A DNA stretch of 64,000 nucleotides from an uncultured Caulobacterales bacterium (GTDB taxonomy: Bacteria > Pseudomonadota > Alphaproteobacteria > Caulobacterales > Caulobacteraceae), in contig CAIOYC010000025.1 of the NCBI GenBank assembly GCA_903862425.1, forward strand, positions 34,011 to 98,010, in the 5' to 3' direction. Made by a program: the position numbers and the translations under genes. The notes below the pieces were generated by a model. The model had not been told where the DNA came from, did not search any database, and worked only from the letters and a program-made list of their open reading frames with translations. Shown in pieces: positions 44,321 to 54,718 of the stretch (position 1 is its first letter; each line of letters opens with the position of its first letter).

Positions 44321-45070
44321 TTGCACGATCCGATCACCGACCTCGTGGTCCTGTTGTTCAGCAAGCCGGGCGTCGCCCTCGGCTTGGCGGGGGCTATCCT
44401 GCTGTTCGCCCTCTGGCTTATCGGGTCATCGGAATTCTTTGAGCAACGGCCCCTGACCCAGGCGTTGGTAGACAGGTGCAATCTGCTATCCGGGCTCAAC
44501 GGCCGAAAGGGTTTCGCAGATCAGTACGCCCAGCTTGACCAGCGGTTCTCTGGCGCCGCCTCCCCACCAACGTTAGTGCGCGGATGGAAGGCTTATCGCG
44601 CCTTGCTCGCGCGCCAGCAGGATGGGACGTTCGCCGCCTCGTTGCCGGCCTCGCAGGTGTTCGACCGCATGGACGATCCGGCGCGGTCGCTGGAATGGTG
44701 GGCTAACATTCTTGTGGCGGTCGGCCTGACCGTCACGTTCATGGGCATTGTCGCCGCGCTGAGCGAAGCCACCTCGGCCATCGCCGCAAGCGGCGCGGGC
44801 GCTTCCGGCCCCGGCGTGGAGGGTGCGCTGCTCGGCCTTCTGGCTATCGCGGCGACCAAGTTCTGGACTTCCATCGCCGGGGTGCTGAGTTCCATCATCC
44901 TGCGCCTCGTCGCCCGCCGGCGGCGCAACAAGATCGAGGCGCTTGAAGCGGACCTGTTCCACAGTCTAGACGCCAGTGTCGAATTTTCCCCACCCGAGCG
45001 CGTGATGATGGAGCAACTCGCAATCCTGCAACGCATTGAGACCGCCCTTGCTGGACGCGCCCTCCCATGA
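44321..45070 (+). CDS. ZorA/MotA-like proton-channel subunit (short form)
   Basis: 249-residue inner-membrane protein of the MotA/TolQ/ExbB superfamily. Three helices are seen: about 17-36, 127-148 and 168-198, the three-helix layout of ZorA rather than the four of MotA. The channel helices carry conserved small and polar residues (GLTVTFMGIVAAL; AATKFWTSIAGVLSS). The C-terminus has only about 50 cytoplasmic residues, whereas Zorya ZorA carries a long helical tail. The start is TTG, with GGAG 10 bases upstream. The stop overlaps the partner gene (ATGA), so the two subunits are co-translated. There is no zorC, zorD or zorE beside them. Confidence 0.75.
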   Translation: MHDPITDLVVLLFSKPGVALGLAGAILLFALWLIGSSEFFEQRPLTQALVDRCNLLSGLNGRKGFADQYAQLDQRFSGAASPPTLVRGWKAYRALLARQQDGTFAASLPASQVFDRMDDPARSLEWWANILVAVGLTVTFMGIVAALSEATSAIAASGAGASGPGVEGALLGLLAIAATKFWTSIAGVLSSIILRLVARRRRNKIEALEADLFHSLDASVEFSPPERVMMEQLAILQRIETALAGRALP

Positions 45071-45921
45071 GGCTGCGCCGCCGCCCGGAACGGATGCTGG
45101 AGGAAGGCGAAAGCTACTACGTCTCCATGACCGATATGATGGTGGGCGTGCTCTTTATCTTCATAATCATGCTGAGCTTCTTCGCTTTGCAGTACCGCGC
45201 AACGACTGCGACCCTGACCCAGGCCAAGGATTCGGAGACCACGGCCCTGCTCAAACTGGCGACCGCTCTTCAGGCCCAACCGGTGCAGGCGCAGATTGAT
45301 CGCACCCACCACGTGGTCTGTGTTCCGGCCGCCGACCTCGTTTCCGGCGCCGATGGCCAGCGCTGCTTCGCCTATTCGGGCGGCGCCTTGAAGCCGCCCG
45401 CCGACGCCCAGGCCAGCCAGGTGCGCGCCGACGTGATCAACTTCGTCAATGGCGACCTCTCTGCGGCGAAGGTGCAGTCCACCGCCGACGCCAATGACGG
45501 AACGCTGAGCTTCCCGGCGGAGCAACTTTTCGTCGCGGGGACGGCGACCCTGTCCCCGGGTGGCCAAGACATCGCCCGCAAGGTCGCCGCCAGCCTGGCC
45601 CAGCGCATGCCCTGCTATGGCTATGGAGCGCCAGCCTCTGGCTGCAATGGACAGAAGATGACAGTGGTCAACGTGCTCGGCCAAGCCGGCTTCGACGCCT
45701 TCACCGACGCTGGACGCCAGGCCGCGGCGCTTTCGCTCCAGCGCTCGGTGGCCTTCCATCAAGCCTTGACCGCTGCGGCGCCGGTGCTCGGCCAGCTGAC
45801 CAACGCCCCGACGGGTGGGCAGCCCTTGCTGAGGGTCGCTACCTACGGCCAGTCCGACGCCAAGGCGGCCCCGGCTGGTGCGGGACAGACAATCACCATC
45901 CAGTTCGTCCCGGCCGGGTAG
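45067..45921 (+). CDS. ZorB/MotB-like stator subunit with OmpA-like periplasmic domain
   Basis: 284 residues with a single transmembrane helix (about 24-43) preceded by a basic cytoplasmic end (RLRRRPER). Asp23 in SMTDMMVGVLFIFII takes the place of the proton-carrying Asp of ZorB and MotB. A helical linker (45-80) leads to a periplasmic domain with OmpA-like features (LFVAGTATLSPGGQDIARK, and LSLQRSVAFHQAL in the region that normally contacts peptidoglycan). Four Cys residues (VVCVPA, QRCFAY, MPCYGY, SGCNGQ) could form disulfides. Together with the upstream gene it would make a proton-driven A5B2-type rotary or force-generating unit anchored to the cell wall. Confidence 0.75.
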   Translation: MRLRRRPERMLEEGESYYVSMTDMMVGVLFIFIIMLSFFALQYRATTATLTQAKDSETTALLKLATALQAQPVQAQIDRTHHVVCVPAADLVSGADGQRCFAYSGGALKPPADAQASQVRADVINFVNGDLSAAKVQSTADANDGTLSFPAEQLFVAGTATLSPGGQDIARKVAASLAQRMPCYGYGAPASGCNGQKMTVVNVLGQAGFDAFTDAGRQAAALSLQRSVAFHQALTAAAPVLGQLTNAPTGGQPLLRVATYGQSDAKAAPAGAGQTITIQFVPAG

Positions 45922-45928
45922 GGGATTC

Positions 45929-46633
45929 CTAACTCGTGGTGCTGACGGTCCAGGTAGCACTGGTCACGTCGGGATTTCGTTCGAGGTGGCGGACAATCTC
46001 GTCCAGTTCTTCAGCATCGGCCGACGTCGGTATGAGGATGGCGGCCAACTCCACCATCTCATCGCTCTCCGACAGGGTTTCGATCTCGCGGATCGGATAG
46101 TGATGACGCTCCAGCTCCTCGAACAGCAGATCGCGCGCCACGGACACGTGCTCGGGTGAGCAGACGAGGTGCATACGATAGAGAGCTTCGGTCTCTCCAG
46201 CCTTCACCGGGCGGCGGTTGACGAAGTCCACCAGGGGACGGAGCAGGGTATTGCCCGCCAGGACGAAGGCGGCGACCAAAACGGCCTCCCCCTCCTGTCC
46301 TCCACCGGCGAACGCGCCAACGGCCGCGGAGGCCCAGAGAGTCGCCGCGGTATTGAGCCCGCGGACCTGCGCGCCTTCCTTCATGATGACTCCGGCGCCG
46401 AGGAAGCCGATGCCGGACACGACGTAGGCGATGACGCGCACGGCGCCGTCCGCTCCGCCAAGGCGAGCGCCGAGATCGGCAAAGGCGGCTGCGCCAACCG
46501 CCACCAGCACATTGGTTCTGAGCCCCGCGGTTCGCTGACGGTATTGACGCTCGAGACCGATCGCGCAGCCGAGCACGAACGCCACCCCCAGAGCGGTCGC
46601 GGTATGGACGAAGGGCGAATCCAGCCAGGTCAC
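45929..46633 (-). CDS. MgtC/SapB-family membrane protein
   Basis: 234 residues. The N-terminal 130 residues hold about four to five transmembrane helices with the family blocks GCAIGLERQYRQRTAGLRTNVL and GIGFLGAGVIMKEG, then GLNTAATLWASAAVGA. The C-terminal 80 residues form a cytoplasmic ACT-like domain. MgtC-type proteins help adaptation to low magnesium or inhibit the F-ATPase in pathogens. Here it is a chromosomal housekeeping copy. It is convergent with the ZorB-like gene (7-base gap). Confidence 0.9.
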   Translation of the reverse strand: MTWLDSPFVHTATALGVAFVLGCAIGLERQYRQRTAGLRTNVLVAVGAAAFADLGARLGGADGAVRVIAYVVSGIGFLGAGVIMKEGAQVRGLNTAATLWASAAVGAFAGGGQEGEAVLVAAFVLAGNTLLRPLVDFVNRRPVKAGETEALYRMHLVCSPEHVSVARDLLFEELERHHYPIREIETLSESDEMVELAAILIPTSADAEELDEIVRHLERNPDVTSATWTVSTTS

Positions 46634-46647
46634 GTCGATTGCTCCGC

Positions 46648-46724
46648 TGGCGGCCCGGAAGGGACTCGAACCCCTGACCTTAGCTTTAGGAAAGCTCTGC
46701 TCTATCCTGCTGAGCTACCGGGCC
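46648..46724 (-). tRNA. tRNA-Arg (anticodon CCT)
   Basis: 77-base tRNA on the minus strand. The 7-bp acceptor stem pairs GGCCCGG with CCGGGCC, the discriminator is G and the CCA end is encoded. The D-stem is GCTC/GAGC and the T-arm holds GGTTCGAGTCC. The anticodon loop reads TTCCTAA, giving anticodon CCT for the AGG codon. The outermost anticodon-stem pair is a G-A mismatch. Confidence 0.95.
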
Positions 46725-46813
46725 GCGCGGGCGCACTGATAGCGGGCCGCGCGCGTGCGCGGAAGGGCTTGCGCACAGTCGCTTGATGGTGGTGAGTGGG
46801 GCTCAACCGGAAC

Positions 46814-46848
46814 GGGGCGGGCGTAAAGTTGGGGGATGCGCCCGCCCC
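46814..46848. promoter_or_regulatory. Perfect 10-bp inverted repeat upstream of the nuclease-fold lipoprotein gene
   Basis: GGGGCGGGCG and CGCCCGCCCC are separated by 15 bases and followed by TT. On the plus strand it lies 18 bases before the proposed start of the next gene. It could attenuate that gene or be a stem that hides its ribosome binding site. Confidence 0.4.
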
Positions 46849-46866
46849 TTCATCGGGGGGTGTCGC

Positions 46867-47667
46867 TTGTTTTCACGACCCTGTGCTTATGCACCCATTC
46901 TAGACCGGCGAAAGTTAATTCTGCTTACAAGCGCGACGTTGTCCACAGCCTTGGCCGGATGCGGTGACGCCGGCGCGCTGGATGGACTGGCGGAGGGGCG
47001 GAAAGGACGCGTGACGGCTGTGCTGGCTGGCGACCTGCTCGAGCTCGACGGTTTCGAACAGGTGCGCTTGGCAGGCGTCGAGGCGCCCCAGCCGACCGAT
47101 CCTTATGGAGAGGAATCGGCGACGCTGATCGAGAGGTTGACCGATGGCCAGCGCGTGGAGCTGCTGCACGGCGGGGCTAGGGTCGATGCGGTAGGCCGTA
47201 CGGTGGCGCAGGCGCGAACGCTCGAGAGCCGACGCTGGCTCCAAGGCGCACTGATCGACGCCGGGGCGGTTCGGGTGCGCACCGCTGCCGACAACCGCGC
47301 CTTGGCGAAACTCATGCTGGCCAAGGAGGCGGGCGCGCGGGCGGCGGGGCGCGGCCTGTGGGCGCTGGACGCGTACCGTGTGCGCCTGCCGGACGAGGTG
47401 GAGCCCTGGTCGCATGGGCTGCTGCTCGTGGAGGGGCGCGTGACGCGGGCGGGGCGTACCGAGGATGGCGACGTCTACCTCGACTTCGAACGCGAGGGGC
47501 GACGCGGATTGTCCGTGAACATTCCAAAGACGGCCTTGCGAGATTTCCGCTCGGCGCGGCTCGACCCTTTGGACTTGCAAGGGCGCCTTGTGAGGGTGCG
47601 GGGCGAGGTGGAGCACGGACACCTCGTCATTGACCATCCCGAGCAGATTGAGCGGCTTCGCGATTGA
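46867..47667 (+). CDS. Exported lipoprotein with staphylococcal-nuclease-like fold
   Basis: About 266 residues. DRRKLILLTSATLSTALAGC combines a twin-arginine-like pair with a lipobox, so this may be a Tat-exported lipoprotein. Residues about 45-175 match the SNase-like fold (VTAVLAGDLLELDGFEQVRLAGVEAPQ, in which RLAGVEAP is the hallmark; then RGLWALD). The full set of SNase catalytic Arg/Glu residues is not evident, so it may be non-catalytic. A C-terminal OB-like segment (VEGRVTRAGRTEDGDVYLDFE) follows. The TTG start at 46867 has GGGGGGTG upstream; the frame is open further upstream and the start is uncertain. Confidence 0.65.
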   Translation: MFSRPCAYAPILDRRKLILLTSATLSTALAGCGDAGALDGLAEGRKGRVTAVLAGDLLELDGFEQVRLAGVEAPQPTDPYGEESATLIERLTDGQRVELLHGGARVDAVGRTVAQARTLESRRWLQGALIDAGAVRVRTAADNRALAKLMLAKEAGARAAGRGLWALDAYRVRLPDEVEPWSHGLLLVEGRVTRAGRTEDGDVYLDFEREGRRGLSVNIPKTALRDFRSARLDPLDLQGRLVRVRGEVEHGHLVIDHPEQIERLRD

Positions 47668-47677
47668 GTCGGCGCGG

Positions 47678-48190
47678 TTAGTGGAACAGCCGGTACACCA
47701 GCGTCCCCAGCGCCCGGCCGGGAATAAAGGTGAATAATCCTGCGATCACCAGCCCGCCGATCATGAGTATCAGAACGGAGCGCTGATGCTGCGGCACACG
47801 CCCTGTCCGCGCAAAGAAGATGATCAGCGGCACCGAGACCAGCGTCGCCACCGAGAAGACGTGGATCGGGCTGAACCCGCCTGGATTGATCTCGTGGACC
47901 GCGAAGCTGATCAGGGCGGTCGCGGTCATCAGCGCGCACCAGATATAGCCCACGGTGCGATGGCGGATCGTGCCCTTGGGCAGCACGAGTTGTGAGATGC
48001 CGAGCGGCAAGGCCAAGAATACCGTCGTCAGGTGGGCGATCACCGCGCCTTTGCGCAGGGCGTCCGGCATTTCGGCATGGGTGAGGAGGGCATTGCCGAT
48101 CCCCGCAGCCGCAAGAAGGAAGACGATGGCGCTGCCCACCACGGCGATCGGCAAGGTGATTTTCGGATAGAACGCGCTCGGATTAGCCAT
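47678..48190 (-). CDS. DUF2306 membrane protein
   Basis: 170-residue integral membrane protein with four predicted helices. Family features are the His-containing helix GAVIAHLTTVFLALPLG, KGTIRHRTVGYIWCALM and PIHVFSVATLVSVPL. Conserved His residues inside helices recall haem- or quinone-binding proteins, but the function of the family is not known. The gene is downstream of the carD terminator on the same strand. Confidence 0.8.
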   Translation of the reverse strand: MANPSAFYPKITLPIAVVGSAIVFLLAAAGIGNALLTHAEMPDALRKGAVIAHLTTVFLALPLGISQLVLPKGTIRHRTVGYIWCALMTATALISFAVHEINPGGFSPIHVFSVATLVSVPLIIFFARTGRVPQHQRSVLILMIGGLVIAGLFTFIPGRALGTLVYRLFH

Positions 48191-48269
48191 GGATCGTTCC
48201 CCCCTTGGGTCGGAAGCTGGCTGGAGCTTGGCTGTGCGTCAATGGGCGCAGAGTCGCAGAAGAAACAGC

Positions 48270-48300
48270 AAGGGCGCGGAAGCCGTGGCTCCGCGCCCTT
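48270..48300 (-). terminator. Rho-independent terminator of carD
   Basis: AAGGGCGCGG pairs perfectly with CCGCGCCCTT, and the enclosed sequence forms a second short stem (AGCC with GGCT). On the minus strand the stem is followed by a T-rich run (TGCTGTTTCTTCT). It lies about 50 bases past the carD stop. Confidence 0.65.
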
Positions 48301-48349
48301 CAGATAGCCAAAAATACAGTCCCGCCTAAACGGCGTGGACAGTGGGACT

Positions 48350-48853
48350 TCAGGCCGCCTTGATCAGCGACTTGGTCAGCATGCCGACAGCGGCGTCGCG
48401 GTCGATCTTTTCGATGGCGGCGACTTCGCGAGCCATACGATCCAGGGCCGATTCGTACAGCTGACGCTCCGAATAGGACTGCTCAGGCTGGTTGTCGGCG
48501 CGGTGCAGGTCGCGCACCACTTCGGCGATGGAGATCAGGTCACCGGAATTGATCTTGGCTTCATACTCCTGAGCGCGACGCGACCACATGGTGCGCTTCA
48601 CGCGGGCGCGGCCCTTCAGGGTCGTGAGGGCGGAAGCGACCACATTGCCTTCGGCCAGCGATCGCAGGCCCGCCGTCTTGGCCTTCTTGGTCGGCACGCG
48701 CAGGGTCATTTTTTCATGGTCGAACGTGATGACGTAGACTTCGAGCGGGTAGCCGGCGACTTCCTGGGTCTCGACGCCTTTCACCGTGCCCACACCGTGG
48801 GCCGGATAGACGACGTGATCGCCGACCGAAAATTCATTCGCGCTCTTGGTCAT
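48350..48853 (-). CDS. carD: CarD/CdnL-family RNA polymerase-binding transcription factor
   Basis: 167 residues. The N-terminal RNA polymerase-interaction domain is recognised by FSVGDHVVYPAHGVGTVKGVE. The helical C-terminal domain follows (AEGNVVASALTTLKGRARVKRTMWSRRAQEYEAKI in pieces: RVKRTMWSRRAQEYEAKI is typical). CdnL stabilises open complexes at housekeeping promoters such as rRNA and is essential or nearly so in alphaproteobacteria. The start at 48853 gives the standard N-terminus. A long leader precedes it. Confidence 0.95.
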   Translation of the reverse strand: MTKSANEFSVGDHVVYPAHGVGTVKGVETQEVAGYPLEVYVITFDHEKMTLRVPTKKAKTAGLRSLAEGNVVASALTTLKGRARVKRTMWSRRAQEYEAKINSGDLISIAEVVRDLHRADNQPEQSYSERQLYESALDRMAREVAAIEKIDRDAAVGMLTKSLIKAA

Positions 48854-49157
48854 GGATAGTCCTTCTTCATCGTTCGCGAACCGCTGATGATACGGTCCTC
48901 GATGCGCCGGGATCACCGCGTTTAAGGACTTGTCCGGTAGAGAAGCGAGCGCCGACCGCGCGTTGGCTGCGGCCTTTGTCCTCTCATGCGCCCCGACTCG
49001 AAGGCGCCCCGGGCAAGGGGTTCAACGCGCGTCTGGATCGGACGGCTGATGTGACGTTCGGCAGGGCGCGGCGCCACGCGCCACCTCGTCCTGTCGCGGA
49101 TTATATATCACAAAATTTAGACGTTTGAAAGGGTTGCGAGACCTTGGCTGCGCCGAA
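48854..49157. other. 304-bp gap upstream of carD
   Basis: No gene is seen. An AT-rich patch at 49100-49130 stands out against GC-rich flanks and contains a promoter candidate pointing to carD. If it is used, the carD mRNA has a leader of roughly 240 bases. Small open frames in the region have no protein-like character. Confidence 0.5.
49100..49129 (-). promoter_or_regulatory. Candidate carD promoter
   Basis: On the minus strand TATAAT (49100-49105) is preceded by TTCAAA (49124-49129) with an 18-base spacer. The -10 box is a perfect consensus, while the -35 is weak. CarD-type regulators often control their own gene, so this is a natural place to look. Confidence 0.35.
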
Positions 49158-49499
49158 TCAGGACCCTTTGCCGGGTTTCTCGCTGAAATACTTCTCCAGC
49201 TTGCCTGTTTCGAGTTCGAAGGCTTCCGCGTCGGCGGGCGGCTCGCCCTTGACCGTGATATTGGGCCAGACCTTGGCATAGTCCGAGTTGAGCTTCAGCC
49301 ACTTGCCGTCCGGATCGTCCTCGGTATCTGGCTTGATCGCGTCCACGGGGCATTCCGGCTCACATACGCCGCAGTCGATGCACTCGTCCGGATTGATGGC
49401 GAGGAAGTTCTCGCCCTCATAGAAGCAGTCGACCGGGCAGACCTCCACGCAGTCCATGAACTTGCATTTGATGCACGGGTCGGTGACGATATAGGTCAT
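49158..49499 (-). CDS. fdxA: 7Fe ferredoxin (FdxA type)
   Basis: 113-residue soluble electron carrier. The Cys pattern [17 protein letters not shown] followed by [12 protein letters not shown] binds one [3Fe-4S] and one [4Fe-4S] cluster. The C-terminal helical extension (about 60-113) is standard for FdxA. Its place between the S4 protein and carD is common in alphaproteobacteria. Confidence 0.96.
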   Translation of the reverse strand: MTYIVTDPCIKCKFMDCVEVCPVDCFYEGENFLAINPDECIDCGVCEPECPVDAIKPDTEDDPDGKWLKLNSDYAKVWPNITVKGEPPADAEAFELETGKLEKYFSEKPGKGS

Positions 49500-49579
49500 G
49501 GTCTGCGGACGCGGCTCGGATTGTACCCAGTAGATTGCGGGACATGCGGTGCGGGGCTCCCCCTGTCAATGTGGTTTAG

Positions 49580-49848
49580 CTAGACAGAGGTATAGAGACC
49601 CTGAGCCTCGCTGGCGGGACCGCGCCGCTCGCCCAACTCTACGACCTTGACGGCCACCAGCCGTGCGCCGATGGCGAAGACCAGAACATCCTCCGGGCGG
49701 ATGGCGCGCGAGGGTTTGTCGAGGCGGCTTTCCTGCCCTGCCCGGTTGAGGCGCACTCGGCCGTCTTCGACGAATCGCTGGGCCAAGGCGCGGGTCTTGA
49801 AGAAACGGGCGCGCCAGAGCCACACGTCGATACGGCAAGCGTCTTCGG

Positions 49849-49852
<4 letters not shown>
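49580..49852 (-). CDS. S4-domain RNA-binding protein (Hsp15-like)
   Basis: 90 residues. The S4 fold is read from RIDVWLWRARFFKTRALAQRFVEDGRVRLNRAG in pieces (RIDVWLWRARFFKTRALA is the diagnostic helix). In E. coli, Hsp15 binds stalled 50S subunits carrying a peptidyl-tRNA. Its ATG overlaps the stop of the helicase gene by four bases (ATGA), so the two are translated as a pair, which fits a shared RNA substrate. Confidence 0.9.
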
Positions 49853-52386
<2,534 letters not shown>

Positions 52387-52804
52387 TGGCTGAAGGTGGG
52401 AGAGTCGCGCGGGCGGTGCAAGCGCAGCCTTGGCGGATCAGGTAGCGACAGTTCACCAATCAAAGGCTGACCGCTCGGCGCGGGTGCGGCAATCTGGCTG
52501 GAAACTATTGTCAGTCTGCATGCCCATTCTGGGGCGCGCGCTATTTTCGGTACGGCCAAGCTCTGCCATACACGCTCCCGCTGCGCACAATAACAAGGGG
52601 GCCGCAGTCAATCGGATAGATCGGGGTGGCGGGCGCGTTCCCCAGACACGCCAAGTTCTCCGATCCAAGGGGTCGCGCTTCATCCCCAGCAGAGGCGCGA
52701 CCCCGCTCCCTTCTCTCGAAACGCTCGAAATAGATCGTGCAGGCTTGACAGCGGGCGGCCCGACCCGCCCCCTCGCGCCCAATGAGAAACGACGGGAGGA
52801 CGGG
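52387..52804. other. 418-bp gap with long inverted repeat
   Basis: The gap separates the divergent helicase and S1/P1 nuclease genes. No gene is seen. The main feature is a perfect 10-bp inverted repeat at 52669-52704. A TTGACA at 52745 may be a -35 element for the nuclease. Confidence 0.5.
52669..52704. promoter_or_regulatory. Perfect 10-bp inverted repeat
   Basis: GGGGTCGCGC and GCGCGACCCC are separated by 16 bases and followed by a pyrimidine run (GCTCCCTTCTCTC). It lies about 100 bases upstream of the nuclease start. A terminator-like hairpin or attenuator are both possible. Confidence 0.45.
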
Positions 52805-53749
52805 ATGAAGCAGCTCGCTTTAGCCATGATGGCGGCGGCCATGCTGATGACGGCGGCGCCTGGCGCAGCGTTAGCCTGGTCCAACCAAGGCCACCAGGCC
52901 ACCGGCACCATCGCCTATGACGACCTGATGCGCACCGATCCGGGCATCGTCGCCAAGATTGTCGCCATCGAGCAGAGTCACCCCGACAAGGCGCGCTTCG
53001 ACAAACGGCTTGGCTCCCTGACCGGGCCCGCGCGGGACCGGATGCTGTTCCAACTCATGGCCCGCTGGCCGGACGATGCGCGCGAAGGCCCCTACGACCA
53101 CCCGAGCTGGCACTACTTCCTCTCCACCATCATGGACCCGGTCCACCCGATCAAACTGCCGCCCGCCCTGCTCGCCACTAGGACGGGTGAGGCGCCCGAA
53201 GGGTTCAGCGTGGCGCGCGCCACCGTGGCGGACGCCAATGCCGGCGACATCGACCGCGCCGTGATGCTGTGCTGGCTGTTCCATCTCACCGGCGATATCC
53301 AGCAACCCCTGCACGCCGGGCACCTCGTCTCAGCCACGTTCCCGCTGAGCGACCGTGGCGGCACCATCGACTATGTCCGGCCCGTGGCGGGCGCGACGCC
53401 GGTCTATATGCACATGTACTGGGATGACCGTCTGGGTTCGGACGCCGACGGCGACGCGGTGGTCGCCGCCACAGTCGCCGAGGTGGAAGCCAAGGTTCCG
53501 CGCACCGACTTGGCCAATCTCGATCCGGCCAAAACCGACGAAGCGGCCTTCCGCGCCTGGGCGGCCGAAAGCTACGCCCTGGCCGTCAAGGAAGCCTATC
53601 GCGAGGGTGCGGTGTCCGGCTCTCCCCGTCCGGCCGAGGCGCCCGTCCTGCCCGCCGACTATGACGCCAGAACCCGCGCCATCGCGGAACGTCGCGTGGC
53701 CACCGGCGGTTACCGCATCGCCGACGTGATGCGCGCCATCCTGAAATAG
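52805..53749 (+). CDS. Exported S1/P1-type zinc nuclease
   Basis: 314 residues. The signal peptide is cleaved before Trp25 (ALA, then WSNQGH). In S1/P1 nucleases the mature N-terminus is this same Trp, whose amine and carbonyl bind zinc, so the cleavage point fits exactly. Further ligands are His30, the DHPSWHY region, and the HLTGDIQQPLH motif. The enzyme cleaves single-stranded DNA and RNA and 3'-nucleotides in the periplasm, probably for phosphate or nucleoside uptake. The ATG at 52805 has GGGAGGA upstream. The longer frame from 52430 is not coding. Confidence 0.92.
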   Translation: MKQLALAMMAAAMLMTAAPGAALAWSNQGHQATGTIAYDDLMRTDPGIVAKIVAIEQSHPDKARFDKRLGSLTGPARDRMLFQLMARWPDDAREGPYDHPSWHYFLSTIMDPVHPIKLPPALLATRTGEAPEGFSVARATVADANAGDIDRAVMLCWLFHLTGDIQQPLHAGHLVSATFPLSDRGGTIDYVRPVAGATPVYMHMYWDDRLGSDADGDAVVAATVAEVEAKVPRTDLANLDPAKTDEAAFRAWAAESYALAVKEAYREGAVSGSPRPAEAPVLPADYDARTRAIAERRVATGGYRIADVMRAILK

Positions 53750-53761
53750 GAAATCTCGACC

Positions 53762-54718
53762 ATGGAATACCGCCAGCTTGGCTCGTCCGACCTCAAGGTC
53801 TCGGAAATCGCCCTCGGCTCATGGCTGACCTACGGGGTGGGAGTCGAGGCGGACCAGGCGAAGGCCTGTGTTGATCGCGCCTTCGAGCTCGGCATCAACT
53901 TCATCGACACCGCCAACGTCTATGGCCGCGGAGCTGCGGAAAGCTTCCTTGGCGAGACGCTGAAGGGCCGCAAGCGCGACAGCTATGTGCTGGCCACCAA
54001 AGTCTTCTTCCCCATGAGCGATACCGATAAGGGCCTGTCGCGTGTCCAGATCGAGAAGCAGATCGACGCCTCGCTGACCCGGTTGAAGACCGACTATGTC
54101 GATCTCTACCAGTGTCACCGCTACGACCCGGACACGCCGCTGGAAGAGACCATGGAGGCGCTGAGCGCCGTCGTGCGCGCCGGCAAGGCTCGCTACATCG
54201 GCTTTTCCGAATGGTCGCCTGACCAGATCGAGGCGGCGATGAAGCTGTCCAAGGAAGCCGGCCTGGAGAAGTTCGTCTCCAGCCAGCCGCAGTATTCGAT
54301 CCTGTGGCCCCGGCCGGACAAGAAGGTGATCCCCATCAGCGCCGCCAGCGGCGTCTCACAGATCGTCTGGTCGCCCCTCGCCCAGGGCGTGCTCACAGGC
54401 AAATACAAGCCGAACAGCCCGCCGCCCGCCGACAGCCGCGCGGCTTCGGATCAGATGGGTGGTTTCATAAAACGCTTCATGGAAAAGCCGGTGCTCGAAG
54501 CGGTGCAGAAGATGAAGCCCCTCGCCGACGAGGCCGGGCTGACCATGACCCAATTCGCCCTCGCCTGGGTGCTGCGCGAGCCCAATGTCGCCTCCGCCAT
54601 CGTCGGCGCCTCAAAGCCCTCGCAACTCGATGAGAACGCCGGGGCGAGCGGCGTCAAGGTCGATCCCGCCCTGTTCGCCAAGGCCGAAGCCATGGCGGCG
54701 GCGGTGATGGGCGGCTGA
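53762..54718 (+). CDS. Aldo/keto reductase (Kv-beta-like)
   Basis: 318-residue NADPH-dependent TIM-barrel reductase. The catalytic Asp and Tyr lie in FIDTANVYG, Lys in LATKVFF and His in YQCHRYD. The opening YRQLGSSDLKVSEIALGSW is typical of the AKR7/Kv-beta group. It follows the nuclease gene by 12 bases and is likely co-transcribed. The physiological aldehyde or ketone is unknown. Confidence 0.9.
   Translation: MEYRQLGSSDLKVSEIALGSWLTYGVGVEADQAKACVDRAFELGINFIDTANVYGRGAAESFLGETLKGRKRDSYVLATKVFFPMSDTDKGLSRVQIEKQIDASLTRLKTDYVDLYQCHRYDPDTPLEETMEALSAVVRAGKARYIGFSEWSPDQIEAAMKLSKEAGLEKFVSSQPQYSILWPRPDKKVIPISAASGVSQIVWSPLAQGVLTGKYKPNSPPPADSRAASDQMGGFIKRFMEKPVLEAVQKMKPLADEAGLTMTQFALAWVLREPNVASAIVGASKPSQLDENAGASGVKVDPALFAKAEAMAAAVMGG

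Noticed and set aside
44231..46633. A complete Zorya defence system
   Set aside because: Only the ZorA- and ZorB-like parts exist; the flanking genes are dps and mgtC and no helicase, nuclease or zorC-like gene adjoins.
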